Below are positions 33,340 to 45,349 of a stretch of DNA of 64,000 nt, piece after piece (the stretch's first letter is position 1; the number at the start of each line of letters is the position of its first letter). The notes beneath the pieces are model-generated. The model saw only the letters and a program-made list of their open reading frames with translations. It was not told the origin of the DNA and did no database searches. This DNA comes from Turritopsis dohrnii (lineage: Eukaryota > Cnidaria > Hydrozoa > Anthoathecata > Oceaniidae): NCBI GenBank assembly GCA_027922465.2, contig BQMF02000170.1, positions 248,001-312,000 of the forward strand, given 5' to 3'. Made by a program: the position numbers and the translations under genes.

Positions 33340-36300
33340 GTGATGTTTAATATAAGAGGCACTAATATTATTCCTGGCTTCCAAGCAGTTTTTAGAAATG
33401 GCCAGTTTGTCCTCCAGCCACCTGATCAGCAGCAAATGCGCTCTGTTATTCAGCGTCGACATGTACATGAGGATGTGGCTGAGGCAAGGCGCCAACAGCT
33501 TCAGCAAAACATTAATATCCAGCCACCAGATATTCAGGCAGATAATGAACGTCTGAGAATCAATGGTGCGGAAAGACAAGCTCAGCATCGTCAAGTAGAA
33601 GACGATGAGCGGAGATCAGCTCGGCGAAATGCAAATTTTCGTCGCATGAGGGCTAGGCGGGCTAATCAACTCTTGCATCGTGCTGCTCGACAAGGCCAAA
33701 TGCCTGAGTTACACTATCTTGGTGCCATGGACAAGATCTGTCAATTTTGTGGTGCCAAGATGTTTGCTGCGGAAACTAATTTTAAGTGTTGTCACAATGG
33801 TAAAGTTCATTTAGATAACATTTATTATCCTAATGACCATAAAGATCTTTTATTAGGTAATAACAATCAAGCAAAGAACTTTCAAGAAAATATTCGAAAG
33901 TTCAACAGTTCCGTTGCTTTTGCTTCCATGGGTGCGAAATTGGCTGTACCGCCAGGTCGTGGTCCACCAGTTTTTCGTATAAATGGCCAAGGTATGTCAC
34001 CGAACGGGTAATTTACACCCACCACCAGGTGTTCCTCCAGCCTATGGTCAACTTTATATTTATGATGGTATGGACGCATTCAACGAAAGAATGACAAGAC
34101 CAGAAAATCAAGGCTGCTCCCCTGAAGTCATGCAAACTTTGCAAGATATCATTTAAAGGGAGAGTCCATATGCAGCTCCATATAAACACATGGGTGAGGT
34201 AGAGGCGGAGGAATTGCAACTCGCAAATGAACAGAATCGTCACCCATCTGTGGTAAGTGCAAATAGATAGTTATACTCCAATGATCTTTTTCAACTGCTT
34301 TTGATAATTTGCTATTGATTTTCAGGTAAGAATGCACTTGAGAAGTGGGGGTGACCGCCACCGATATAATCTACCTCATCACGATGAAGTAGCAGCTGTT
34401 TTTGTTGGTGAAGATGGTGCACCACCATTAGCTCGAGACATTGTTGTTTACCCTCGAGATAGACCATTGCAGGATTTGCCTGCGCAATCACCTAATATCG
34501 ATCCTATGGTGTATCCTGTATTTTTTCCAAGAGGAGAGTTGGGTTGGAGTTCCGACATTCCTCATGTAGCAGAATATGCAGTAGGTCAGCAACGTCGCAC
34601 AACCATGCTGCAATATTACACATTTAGGTTTGCCTTTAGAGACGCGTTTAGCCCCACCTTAAAAGGTAAAAGATTACTTCAACAATATGCCGTGGATAGC
34701 TTTTGTAAAGTTGAAGGTCATCGTTTGCATTTTATACGGATAAACCAGGCAGCTCTTCGGGTTGAACAATATCAAGGCCTTATTGATCATCTTGCCAATG
34801 TTGCAGTAAATCGTGGCCTTCATGCAGGCAGACCAGTAATTCTACCTTCTTCATTTCAGGGTGGTCCAAGAGCCATGCTACAAAATTATCAAGATGCTAT
34901 GGCTATGGTCTCTAAAATGGGAAAACCAGATTTGTTTTGCACTTTCACGTGCAATCCCAAATGGCGAGAAATTACTGAAAATTTGGATAATGAGCCAGCA
35001 CATTATCGACCTGACTTGGTTGCACGTGTTTTTAATTTGAAATTGAAATCACTCTTAGAGGATATTACTAAAAATGGTGTTTTGGGGAAATCCATTTCAC
35101 ACCTGTATGTTATTGAGTTTCAGAAACGTTCTTTACCTCATGCACATATTCTCATCCATTTAGCTCAAGAGGACAAACTGCAGAATGCTGATGATATTGA
35201 CAGCTTAATTTCTGCTGAAATACCAGATCCTGAACTTGAACCAGAGCTACATAACATCATCAGATCATGTATGATTCATGGTCCCTGTGGGAATGCAAAT
35301 CCTAATTCAGTCTGCATGGGAGATGATGGCAACTGTACCGAGAATTTTCCAAAGCCATTCTGTGAAGCAACCCAAATGAATGCAAATGGGTATCCAATGT
35401 ATCGCAGACGCAATGATGGTCGTACGATAATCAATGGGTTGTACCATACTGCCCGTGGTTGTCAAAAAAATACAATGCTCACATAAATTTGGAAGCATGT
35501 ACCACGATAAAAAGTGTGAAATATCTCTTTAAATACGTTTACAAAGGACATGATTATGCTAATGTTGAGATTAATGAATGTCTGGAGCATGACGAAATTA
35601 AAACATTTCTAGATGCTCGATATGTCAGTGCACTGGAAGCATTGTGGAGAATTTTCGAGTTCTCCATGAATGATAAATCCCACACTATCAAACGATTAGC
35701 TGTTCATTTACCTAATTGTCATCAGGTTTACTTTAGAGCTGGTGAGGAAGAGGCAGCTGCTGAAGGGGCATTGAAAGATAGTCACCCAACAGCATGGTTT
35801 AAGCTGAATGTGGAAGATCCTGATGCTCAACAGTTTCTTTATTCAGATATTCCATATCATTATGTCTTTCATGACAAACAGAAAAAATGGCAAAAAACGA
35901 AAAAAGACATTCAAACCGATTGTCGCTCGGTTATACAATGCCCGTCCATCAGAAGGAGAACGTTCTTTCCTTCGGGTTTTGTTGCTGCATGTTCCAGGTG
36001 CCACATCATTCGAATATCTGCATACTTTCAATGGAGTGGTTTACGACACATTCCGAGAAGCGTGTATTGCCAGAGGTCTTCTACAAGATGATGAAGAGTG
36101 GCATAACACATTGGAAGAGGCGTCAACCTTTCCAATGCCCCAACAGATGAGACAGCTGTTTGTCACGATTTTGACACATTGCGAACCCTCCAATCCCCTT
36201 GAGTTGTGGAATACATTCAAGGAGCATCTGTGTGAGGACTACACTCGAACATTAGCTCTTGCCCAAGCGGAACAAAGAGCTTTGGGTTATATTGATAATG

Positions 36301-37756
36301 TCCTGAAACAATTCGGTATGTCCTTAACTCAATTTAATCTTCCAGAGTTGGTTCAAAAGATCCCCGAGGAAGAAGTGGATGTAAATGTTTACATTGACAG
36401 GGCACAACAGGTAAGGCCTCAGCTTAATGAACAGCAGGTAGCTGTGGCTGATGCAATTTTGTCTGCTGTTTCAAATGTGCGTAATGGTTTAGCACAACTT
36501 GAAACATTGTTTTATCTGGATGGACCAGCTGGCGAAGGTAAAACTTTTACATATAACTATGTTATTGCAGCATGTAGAGCCAGAGGTTGGAAAGTTGCAA
36601 CTGCTGCATATACAGGTATTGCAGCCACCTTACTCTCTGGTGGATGTACATTGCATTCATTATTTTGTTTGCCTGTTCCTGTTTTAGAAAACAGCGTATG
36701 TAAGATAACCCCGACATCTAAACATGCAGAATACCTTTGGAGTATTGACCTGTTTCTGATTGATGAAGCTACAATGGTGTCTACGCACATTTTTCATGCT
36801 ATCAACAGATTACTACGTGACATCTACGGTAGTGATGCAGTTTTCGGTGGAAAGGTACTTTTGTGGGGTGGCGATTTTCATCAGTGTTTGCCAGTTGTGA
36901 AGAAGGCAAAACCAACTGATGTTATAGAAGTTTGCTTGACAAGTTCAGTGGTAAAGTACTCACTTACCGAGAATATGAGAGCCAGGCCGGAAGAACAAGA
37001 ATTCTGTAGGTGGCTATTACAACTTGGTAATGGTGAACTGCCAACAAAACAAAATGAACCTGCTAAAGGCTCAGTCGAAATCCCTGATTGTTGCGTTGTT
37101 CCCCAAAACACTTCTATTATATCGGTTATGTATGATGGTTTGGAAGATCACGAATATGCCGCCACATTTATTTTGACACCAACAAACGAGCAATCGTTAA
37201 TCATTAACAATGAGGTGTTGGACAGATTGCCAGGAAATGCAGTTTGTTATTACAGTGCTGATGTGACGATGAAGAGGAGTGTCAAAATTATCCGCTTGAT
37301 TTTTTAAATAGCATCACGCCGGCACGTATGCCTCCTCATTGTTTGAAGCTTAAAGTTGGGGCTATTATTATGCTCTTGAGGAACCTTAATATCAGGAAGG
37401 GTCTCTGTAATGGCACACGCTTGATTATCCGTGAACTGTCAGGCAATTTTATTAAAGCTGAAGTTTTGACAGGGTCAGCAGTTGGAGAAATCATTTTCAT
37501 ACCTAGGGTTGAACTGTCACCTTCAGATACAGGTATGCCTTTTATATTGAAACGCAGACAATTGCCTATCCGTTTGGCCTACTCTTTCACTATTAACAAG
37601 AGTCAAGGTCAAACATTTAATAAAATTGGTTTTTGCAGAGTCCGTGTTTCTCTCACGGTCAGCTATATGTCGCATGTTCCAGGGCAAAGGCATTTGATAG
37701 GTTATATCAATGGAAAGATGTATACTCAAAATGTTGTCTTTCCACAAGTATTATAG
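33340..37756 (+). pseudogene. Helitron Rep-helicase (copy 2), heavily broken, with an intron
   Basis: It is homologous along its length to the minus-strand copy at 5140-9722. Motifs: CQFCGAKMF (near 33745), HUH motif SLPHAHILIHL (near 35130), two-Tyr motif YLFKYVYKG (near 35525), Walker A GPAGEGKTF (near 36520), Walker B LIDEATM (near 36758), GGDFHQCLPVV and INKSQGQTF. Lesions: a frameshift near 34000, TAA at 34154-34156, a deletion near 35430, frameshifts near 35890 and 37268, and two compensating shifts near 37635 and 37716 around the SHGQLYVACSR motif. A 73-bp GT-AG intron at 34253-34325 keeps the frame and is absent from the other copy. Inactive. Confidence 0.9.
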
Positions 37757-38368
37757 TAACTTAATTCTGCATATGTTTCCTTTCATCTTTTCATATCCAC
37801 AAAAGTATTGTATTGTTGAGTGAGTTACAAAAATACCGGAAATGAAAACAGTGCTTTTCTGGTGAGCATTTTGATATCCTCACTCATTTGGAGAGTGACT
37901 ATCATTGCAGTTGTCTAAAAGCGGCTTTTCGGCTAAGTTGGTATACCAACTATGTGACATTGTGTTGCTCAACTGTAGTGGTGGATTGAGTGGTGCTATT
38001 TTGTTAAATCACTGACAATTACTTTGTGGTAGTGCTGAAAATAGATGATATGCTTTTATTGTTACTGAACTATTTTACCTAAAAAACATTTTGTTTCTGT
38101 ACATTTGTTTTTTTTAGGTGGAGTACAAGTCCCATTGACTTACGTTCACGTCGTGTACTCTGTTACCATGGGTTGTGCATGCTTTTTATCAATTCACCGG
38201 AAACAGATATCATCTTATTTTGGTTTTTTAGAGTCTTCTTTGTCCTTGCATGCACAAACCATGAACCAAAAGTCAGGGCATTCATCCTGTTGTCTTTTTA
38301 GAAGTGTAATCCTTAGGTTTTTTTTCTTTTAGTGAATTAATAATAGTAAAAAAAAAAAAAAAAAAAAA
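37757..38368. other. spacer between Helitron helicase and micro-exon gene
   Basis: No supported coding sequence. It ends in an uninterrupted A run (38348-38368) directly before the ATG of the micro-exon gene. This might be the scar of a retrotransposed copy or a simple slippage tract. Confidence 0.4.
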
Positions 38369-39357
38369 ATGGCTGCCTCTGCACAAAATGGTAATAATCT
38401 TTCTACTTTTTTTTTCATTTTGAAATAAGAATAAAAAATTATTTTGTCACTCTTTTATTTTAGTTTCCAAAAACCCATTTGTGGAAAAAAGTAAGTATTT
38501 AGTTCTTTTCGTTATATTTGGGATTATTTATGAGGTTAATGAATGTCTTTCATATTGTAGTTGAAGTCGACGGTGAAGAAGATGGTGGTAAGTTATCAAA
38601 TGAAATTTAATATATACAAAAAAGAAAGGGTTGTCTATTTAGAACTACTTTCTTTTATATTTTAGTTGGTGATATATCCAAGAAAGGTAAAAGGACTTAA
38701 TCCTTTATAAATACTAGATTACCATCAATGTAGTAATTAGGTTATTGATACTTTTCCTTTCCTTGCAGAAGAAGAGGATTTATTAAGAGAAGGCAAGTTC
38801 TTATTTTCTTTTTGCTGTCTTTTGGATATTACTGTCAATCTATTGTAATTTCATTTTATTTCATTCATAGATAAGGAGAATGGCACAAATGGTGGTGGTT
38901 TGATATTTCCCTTCTTAACATGTAGAATGCACTTCAATAGATGTAGTATTTACACTGTGGGTCTTTTATGTTATAAGGCAGTTAGTCCAAGCAAGTGGCC
39001 AGAGTAAGCGTTTACTTTCACTAATACATGTTGGCTCTTTACAGGGACTTGATGATATTTGCATTTTTAATTTTACCTTCCTGTTTAGAATCGCAAGAGA
39101 CCACACGTTGTGAGTTGTGAAGTTTTTCATATAAGCCATACTATTTGGTTTTTTATTATCTTAACTGAACTTCCTAACTTTCCTTAACTTTCTATAATTT
39201 TATTTTAGTAACAAGACAAGACTTCATGAATTATAGGAAGGTCCATCCTGGCTCGAAGTCCAGGAGGGCCTTCCAAATATGGAAGAAAAATGGGGGCCGT
39301 GACCGGGAGGGTTACATTCCCCCCCCCCCCAAAAAAAAACTAAAAAAAAAAATATAA
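38369..39357 (+). CDS. micro-exon gene for a small charged protein inside the Helitron
   Basis: I do not recognise the product. Exons by eye: 38369-38390, 38464-38490 (27 nt), 38561-38587 (27), 38666-38686 (21), 38769-38792 (24, with a GC donor), 38871-38891 (21, weak GT donor), 39089-39109 (21) and 39209-39357 with stop TAA at 39355. Every intron is phase 1 and every internal exon is a multiple of three, so exons could be skipped without losing frame. The segments are acidic (VDGEEDG, EEEDLLRE), then basic: FMNYRKVHPGSKSRRAF, ending in PPPP and a Lys-rich tail. Another exon may lie in 38892-39080. It could be a host gene captured by the Helitron or an accessory gene of it. No lesion is seen. 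Confidence 0.62.
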
Positions 39358-39374
39358 AAAAAAACATTATGAGA

Positions 39375-39672
39375 TGAAGTATAAGGGGTCAGTCCTCACT
39401 GTTTTTGAGTGAGGGCTGATCCCTTATACGGTATGGAGTTACCATACACTCAGGTTCAGTTTTCATTAAAATTAGTTTTAAAATGTCTATAATCAAATTC
39501 TCGACATGAAAAATAATCAAGTGAACTGAACCAACAAATTAAATTTAGACCGTGAATGGCTGATTAGCGCCCACTTACTTAAGCTTCCGAATAGTTTTTC
39601 TAATTTGTGTTTTAGGGAATTATGGGTTGTTTAATCGTCATTTGCGGGTCGAGTGTATGGTAATTCCATACC
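39375..39672. repeat. nested inverted repeats after the micro-exon gene
   Basis: GTATAAGGGGTCAGTCCTCA at about 39380 pairs with the inverse ending near 39430 (about 22-bp imperfect stem). Beside it, GGTATGGAGTTACCATACAC (39430) faces its inverse near 39650-39672 about 200 bp away. The larger unit may be a small foldback element. Confidence 0.5.
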
Positions 39673-40800
39673 ATAGTTTATTTTAGTTTATTTTAGTTTA
39701 TTTAGTTATTGTAGTTTATTTAGTTACAAAAAATATGTTGTTATATAGGGATTACTCTTTATTTAGTCGTTACAAATCACTTGCGAATCTTATTCTATAA
39801 GTCTGTTGTTATCTAAATGAGAGTTCAGGTAGAGTTGGAATACATACTTCCTTTGATCTTTATTTCACTATGTTTTGTGAAATGACATTACAGGTTATGG
39901 TTTAAGAGAAAACTTCTTTGTCAGTTTGAGAGATAACTATTCCTTAAAGTTAGTTCATTTAGTTTATTGAGGATAAAGAGGTTATTGTCCATGTTAAAGA
40001 TAATGAATGGAATATGCTGATGTCAGCAGAAATAGAACAATGGAGCGAAATGTAAATGAATAAATAAATATTTCCTAACTGACAAAATTGACTAACTTAA
40101 TTCATTATCTTTAACTTATATTTATTCAGATTCTTTAGATTTATAGTATAGTATTGAGGTCAGCTTGGTGTTGGTAGTTCATGGGAAAAACCTTTCCTGA
40201 CAGTATCCTATGGATAGCTGTATCTACTATAGTCTAGATAGCATTGTCAAGGTAATTGTGAATGAAAGTTTAGTTGGAAGATATGCTGTCGGCTGCACAT
40301 TTCGGATTTTAAATTCAATCTTAACTTTATTTATTTATTTTTTTAGATTCTTTGGTTTCGCTTACGAATGATATGTCATCAATTTTTAAAAATGCACTTT
40401 TCGGAAGATCCGATAATTCCAACTGCATGCATACGTAGATGCAATGCACTCACTATTCACCGAGAATTATCATTTCCAAAAATAAATGGATTAAACCAAA
40501 AAACGCATTGGAAGACCATTAACGAAGTCGATATACACTTTTACAAAAGTGATTAAAGATAACCTTTATTTGGTTTATTTATTTATTTATTTGTTGATGC
40601 TATCTTTGTAGTATTCTCAACACTTTTTCATGAGAATTTATGTTTCTGCTGAACATTCTATGACATTTTTTGCTCACACTTATAGTCAGCATTTCCGAAA
40701 TTAAAACCCCATACAAAATTTTTATCCGTGTTAAAACCATCACATGCATTTTTATCAGTTCTTAATTTAAGTTTTCGTGAATTGGACGCATGCTGAACAT
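39673..40800. other. Helitron 3' non-coding region
   Basis: AT-rich with short TTTAGTTTA repeats near 39680-39720. No supported gene. It leads to the GC hairpin and CTAG at 40831. Confidence 0.4.
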
Positions 40801-40833
40801 GAGTGGTGAGCGACGACGCCTGGGCGGCTAGTA

Positions 40834-41110
40834 TCCTAATATGCGCTGTGCAACCGCTTTTTTCACACCTTCACTCTAAAATTTTGGGTCGTTTTTGCGG
40901 TAACTTATTCGTAAAAGTATGCCAGACCACAGTTAATACTTTTCTGCTATTAGTATAAGGAAAATATACCTCTACATTGCATTTTGTTTTGATCGTCTTA
41001 CAAACGCCTTTATTGGTTATAAATGTTTTGATTGATCAAGAAACGAAAGTATTGCATGAACATTTAATTGTTTTGTTTTTTGTCCCCTTTTGAACTCTTT
41101 TGTTAATTGA
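40834..41110 (+). mobile_element. 5' end of another type-II Helitron, truncated
   Basis: TCCTAATATGCGCTGTGCAA begins two bases after the CTAG of Helitron copy 2 and follows the type-II 5' pattern for about 270 bp, with GGGTCGTTTTTGCGG near 40885. It ends in a Penelope-type fragment, and no matching 3' end was found. Confidence 0.65.
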
Positions 41111-41430
41111 TCAGTTCAAAAGAAACTTATGATTGTTTTACCATTCTTGGGCCCAGTCTCTTCACAATCTAGGAATAAGTTACAAAAATCTATCCGTACA
41201 TCACTTAACTATTGTGACATCTTCGTCGTATCTGTAATAAAAACACATATATCTAGTCTGTTTAGATTTAAAGACACAGAATTCCTGATTCCTTGCGTTC
41301 TGGAGTTGTATATCGTTACAAGTGTGGGCGCTGCAACGCCTCCTATTATGGCAAGACCAACAGACATCTCCATGTTCGCATAAGTGAACACACGGAAATT
41401 TCAGCACTTACTTGTTTACCAATTTTTGCA
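41110..41430 (+). pseudogene. Penelope-like element, GIY-YIG endonuclease fragment
   Basis: One frame reads LPFLGPVSSQSRNKLQKSIR and then FVVSVIKTHISSLFRFKD. After a one-base shift near 41285 another reads SLRSGVVYRYKCGRCNASYY, then GKTNRHLHVRISEH and ISALT. From memory this is the linker and GIY-YIG endonuclease module at the C-terminus of Penelope-like elements, with the CGxCNxxYYGxTxRH core. The RT part is absent. It joins a LINE endonuclease segment at about 41408. Confidence 0.7.
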
Positions 41431-42905
41431 AAGCTTTCCAAAAGTTGACATACTCGTTCTTACAGAAACTCATACGGACGATGATTCTGGGGGTTTATAT
41501 CAAATTGATAATTATGAATTCATAAATAAACCAAGACCAACTGGTAAAGATGGAGGTGGAGGCACATTTTTAACAGAGTCACATGGAAAAGACGTGATGA
41601 TCTGGCAAAAACTGAAGCGATCTGGATTGAGACAAAGCCGCCAAAAACAAATTGTACCTTGTGTGTGTAATATTTATATATTTAAATAGAGACTTTGTTG
41701 TATTTTATGTTATTCAGTGCAATTAATGATCATAATACAGAGATAATTCTCACTGGTGACATAAACATGAATTATATGAAAGTAGCTGATCACGCTGATA
41801 CTAAGTCTGTTTTCACCTCGTTTGGTTTGAAACAAATAATTAAAAAAGCTACTAGAATCAATGAAGACACAAAGACACTAGTCGATGTTTTCCCTAGAAC
41901 CAATCCTTCCGTAATCAAGGAAACAGATGTTATTCCAACAACCATCATGATATAATTGGTGCCGTGAGAAAAATGACCTATATGAAAAGAAACCAAAGAC
42001 CACAACATATCGCAACTATAAAAGTGATAACCGTGAAGAAATGAAAACTGCAGCAGTGTATATTCATCCAACGATGTTAATATCGCTTGGTCTCATATGA
42101 ACTCAATTTTGCTTGATGTGCTTGACAAGGTTGCGCCTTTGGTCTCTAATAGAACTTGCAGTCGATCCTGCCCATGGATAACACCCAAAATCAAAGGTGA
42201 AATGAACGTCCGTGATCACCTCCTAAACAAATAAAGAAACTCCGAAACACAGACTGATAAAACGGCTTACGTAAATTAGAGAAACGCTGTAAATCATCTG
42301 TTGATGAAAACGAGAAATGAATATGGTAAAAAACTTTTAAATGACAATGCACAGGCCGCTGATAAATTTTGGGATCCAATCAAAGGCGCTTTTCCAACAA
42401 CAACCAAGCAAAAATCAGAAACTTTTTTTCGATATTGATGGTTGCAAAACTAATGGTCCCGTCAAAATTTCGAAAGGACTGTCCACTTAAAAAGTCAATG
42501 TCAGTTCTTAGCAATTTTGTCTGGCGTAAACCAAAACGTTCTTTTGTACCCCCACATATGAAATATTCAAATTGAAATCCAGAACTCCAAATGAGGTTTA
42601 TCGACTTCTTAAATCTTATAAGAAAAACAAAAGTACTCGACAGGATAACATCCCATCTGTTTTTCTCAAGGACTGTGCGGAAAGTATTTGTCAACCTCTT
42701 TCATACCTGATAAATCTTTCATTTGCTACAGGACAGTTTTCTAGTGTATGGGAAAAGGCAAAAGTTGTGCCTGTTTACAAAAGTGGACCTAAAAGTAGTG
42801 TCGAAAATTACTGTCCCATTACAGTTATTCCTGCAATCTCTAAGGTGATTGAAAAGATTGTACACAAGCAATTATACACGTACATGTATAATAAGCTGAA
42901 ACTCT
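41408..42905 (+). pseudogene. decayed CR1/Jockey-type LINE, endonuclease and RT start
   Basis: 41408-41689 has VDILVLTETHTDDD (endonuclease Glu) and 41695-41955 has IILTGDINMNY and KATRINEDT (Asp and Arg motifs). The linker 41956-42570 is scrambled by stops. 42572-42905 has NKSTRQDNIPSVFLKDCA, VWEKAKVVPVYKSG and AISKVIEKIVHKQLY, the first RT motifs, and then stops. The catalytic palm is missing, so this is a dead, 3'-truncated or interrupted copy. Its RT start is similar to that of the LINE at 60209. Confidence 0.78.
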
Positions 42906-43440
42906 ATGGTATCCACGATACAAAGTCACTTAGTTTACTGATTATTTGTTCAATCGACAGCAGCAACTTATGTACGCTAATAGATTGTTGTATCCTGAAT
43001 TTGTATGCAACTCCTGTTCATAATCAAGTGCCCACCAACCCCATTCCCTAAGAATTTCACCTGGGTCACTGACATATCAACTTTCAAGTCTTTGAAGTAG
43101 GAAATTTGCCCAAAGCCAAATCTCACTTGAATACTTATATCAGGGCTAAATAATTCTTTCAATTAAACTTCATTCCACATGTTTAATGTTGTCAATAATA
43201 ATTTGGCCTCTGATCGTAAGTATTCGAATGAGACTTCAAAGCATCAACTTTGATCTCAATGTCCCAGATAGATTGGTGTCAAACACCAATGTTTATAGTA
43301 AGGTCATAAGGATTCCATCCAGATGTATATATATTTGTATCCTATTATGACAAATTATATACAAGTTTTCCTAACTGTCTCCCAAACTTCTTTAAAATAG
43401 GGAGCCTATAAAACTTGGCAAAGGTGGAAGTGTTCTCCAT
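42906..43440. other. unassigned stretch
   Basis: Only short chance frames. No feature supported. Confidence 0.35.
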
Positions 43441-43445
43441 CCTGC

Positions 43446-44041
43446 TGCTTAGGCAATATCTTTAAAAAATAACCCCATCTGCTCCGCTTTACTGGTGGTT
43501 GCCTTCCTCTTTGAGTGAGCACTGAAGGCCACTATGTCAATACCAGCAATGCTTAAAAACAACTTGACATATCCGGCAATTGTTGATGATACTACAGGCT
43601 TGTGCGGATAAGCATAGGAGAGGATTAGGTTCTGAGGGTTTCTCTCTTTTTTTTTCTGTTCTTCGGAGGTACTCCTTGATGCAATCCACAACGCAAAGTT
43701 TAGCGCTATCTGGGAAGGTGCATGGGAAAACCAATGGTTCCTGATGTTTCCCTTGTTTTGTTGTTTTAAGCACTGTTGGTATGTAGAGAGTTATAGAATC
43801 CTTTGATTTGTGACAGATGTCAATTTGAGGTGCCCCAATGGTCTAAGCACGCTGTGCACTTAGTAGGCAAAGTAAAGTCACCAACTTTTTTGTCAGGAAT
43901 TCCATGTCGAGCTCTTTGTCCTCTGGCAGCCAGCCCTGAGATATAATTCAGTACAATGTCAGGATCATAAACTGTTGGGTGTTTTGGAAGGGACGGTTTC
44001 AACTCTGCTGACTGCCTCCTTTGATCCAAAGGATATTCCAT
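43446..44041 (-). pseudogene. DIRS-type tyrosine recombinase, fragmented
   Basis: From 44041, HPTVYDPDIVLNYISGL matches the core-binding start of DIRS-group recombinases. A frame near 43773 gives TVLKTTKQGKHQEPLVFPC and LCVVDCIKEYLRRTE, and one near 43690 gives LSYAYPHKPVVSSTIAGYVK and FSAHSKRKATTSKA, the region with the AHSxR box (here Lys stands where Arg is usual). These pieces are in order but in different frames. The family integrates circular cDNA by tyrosine recombination. The changed Arg box and the frameshifts make it inactive. Confidence 0.72.
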
Positions 44042-44188
44042 TCATCTTTGGGAGTACTGCAGACAAGGCTGATCTTGCTGCTGCTATATAGCCATGTTTC
44101 GAGCCCTGGTTGAAATATGACTTTTCCCGTCATTGTGTGAGGCATTGTAAGGTGAAATATTTCTTGTTTCGCAGAACCCCTTCCATTT

Positions 44189-44880
44189 TCAGAAATAATT
44201 ATTATAGCTTGTAGAAGTGCTGGTTGACCGGCCGTCTCTGAAGTTCCCGATCTTTTTTCTCAGGAAATCCTTTAGCATTTTGTCATTTCTTACCTTAAAC
44301 GTTTCTTTGATTTCTTTTGAGGAGTCCCCAAAGAGAAATTGTGAACTCTCGTCAACACCAGTTGCCAACTTGTATAGTATTGTTGTGGTAAGCTTGGCCA
44401 TAAGCTGAGAGATTTTACCACCTAGGTTCATTGCCTCCTTCAGTAGCAGCATTGGTTGTTTAACAACCATCTTTCTGTCTGAAGGCTTTGACTTAGAACT
44501 TTCAGACAATGCGTCCGCTCCCCTAAACATCAATTTCAACATCATTTTTATGGATGCTGAAAACATTCTCTGTATCTCTTGCATTCGAATGTTATTTTTC
44601 CGTACATATTTGGGCAAAGTTGCCCAAACCTCCTTGTTTGTCTTCTTGGGTACAAGAAAAACACAATTGGAGGAAATAGCGGCTTCTTTCTTCGCCTTTA
44701 CAAGAACATGCTTCAAAAGGTTTATGCCAGTTGAGCTTTGCAGAACTAGCAAGGAAGGAGCATATCTCCCGCCCCAGGGCTTGAGTTTCCTCCTCAAAAT
44801 CCCTTGCTGCCATGTGCCAGAATTCCTGGTCTTCTTTCAGGACTTTGTCACTTCTGGATTCCCCTTCCTCTTTGTCATCT
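44189..44880 (-). pseudogene. DIRS-type gag-like region
   Basis: The open segment 44797-44189 has CVFLVPKKTNKEVWATLP and IRMQEIQRMFSASIKMML, which fits the conserved N-terminal gag-like region of DIRS retroelements (pattern: VPxxNxEIWxxL, then a helical segment). It is upstream of the recombinase on the same strand. The RT and RNase H that should lie between are missing; the gap is only about 150 bp. The element is therefore an internal deletion. Confidence 0.62.
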
Positions 44881-45349
44881 TTAGTAGGTGACCCTCCGCA
44901 TGATTATAGCCATTGACCAGACGAGGGAATCTTCTACTGACTGAGCCTCCTCTGAGGCATTGTCAGTCAGTAAGGATTTCGGGCAAGCTCCCTCCGGAGC
45001 ATTAATACCCTTATTCTTAGGTAGGAACTACTCCAGCATTTGTTGGTTAGCCATCGTTGCCTAAGTTTGGAAATTTCATCTTTGTTCGCCTCTTGCATTG
45101 TCTATAACACTGCAGAGACGTTGGCTTTCATTGGCGCTCCTGTGTTTGCAGGTGGTAATGTTGGTACCTGCAACATTGCGTCGTCGTTACTATTTGTTGT
45201 ATCTAGTAACCAACAAAATTTCCGGGTAACTTACCGCAAATATGTAACGTCATTATTAGGTCACTAACACAAGATTAACATCATACCTGACATAAAGTTG
45301 CTTGCTCTTTTTCCCAATGCAGATGTCAGCATAAATCTCTGTAAACTAA
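44881..45349. other. flank of the DIRS-type remnant
   Basis: Contains ACTGACTG facing CAGTCAGT near 44936-44973. No gene supported. Confidence 0.35.

Larger units (their letters stand above)
32176..40831 (+). mobile_element. autonomous Helitron (copy 2), degenerate, with an extra gene
   Basis: The 5' end region has TCTATATCCTAATACGCGCT at 32176 (type II, preceded by A) and a second type-II start, TCTTATTATAATAATCC, at 32389 right after a CTAG at 32381-32384. The first 200 bp may therefore be a separate short element. The 3' end is a GC hairpin (GGTGAGCGACGACGCCTGGG) with CTAG at 40828-40831. Inside are the Rep-helicase pseudogene and a micro-exon gene. Another type-II Helitron starts at 40834. 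Confidence 0.78.

Noticed and set aside
38892..39060. A further micro-exon (after AAGGCAG near 38980)
   Set aside because: Borders exist, but the phase breaks the 1-1 pattern. Left open.
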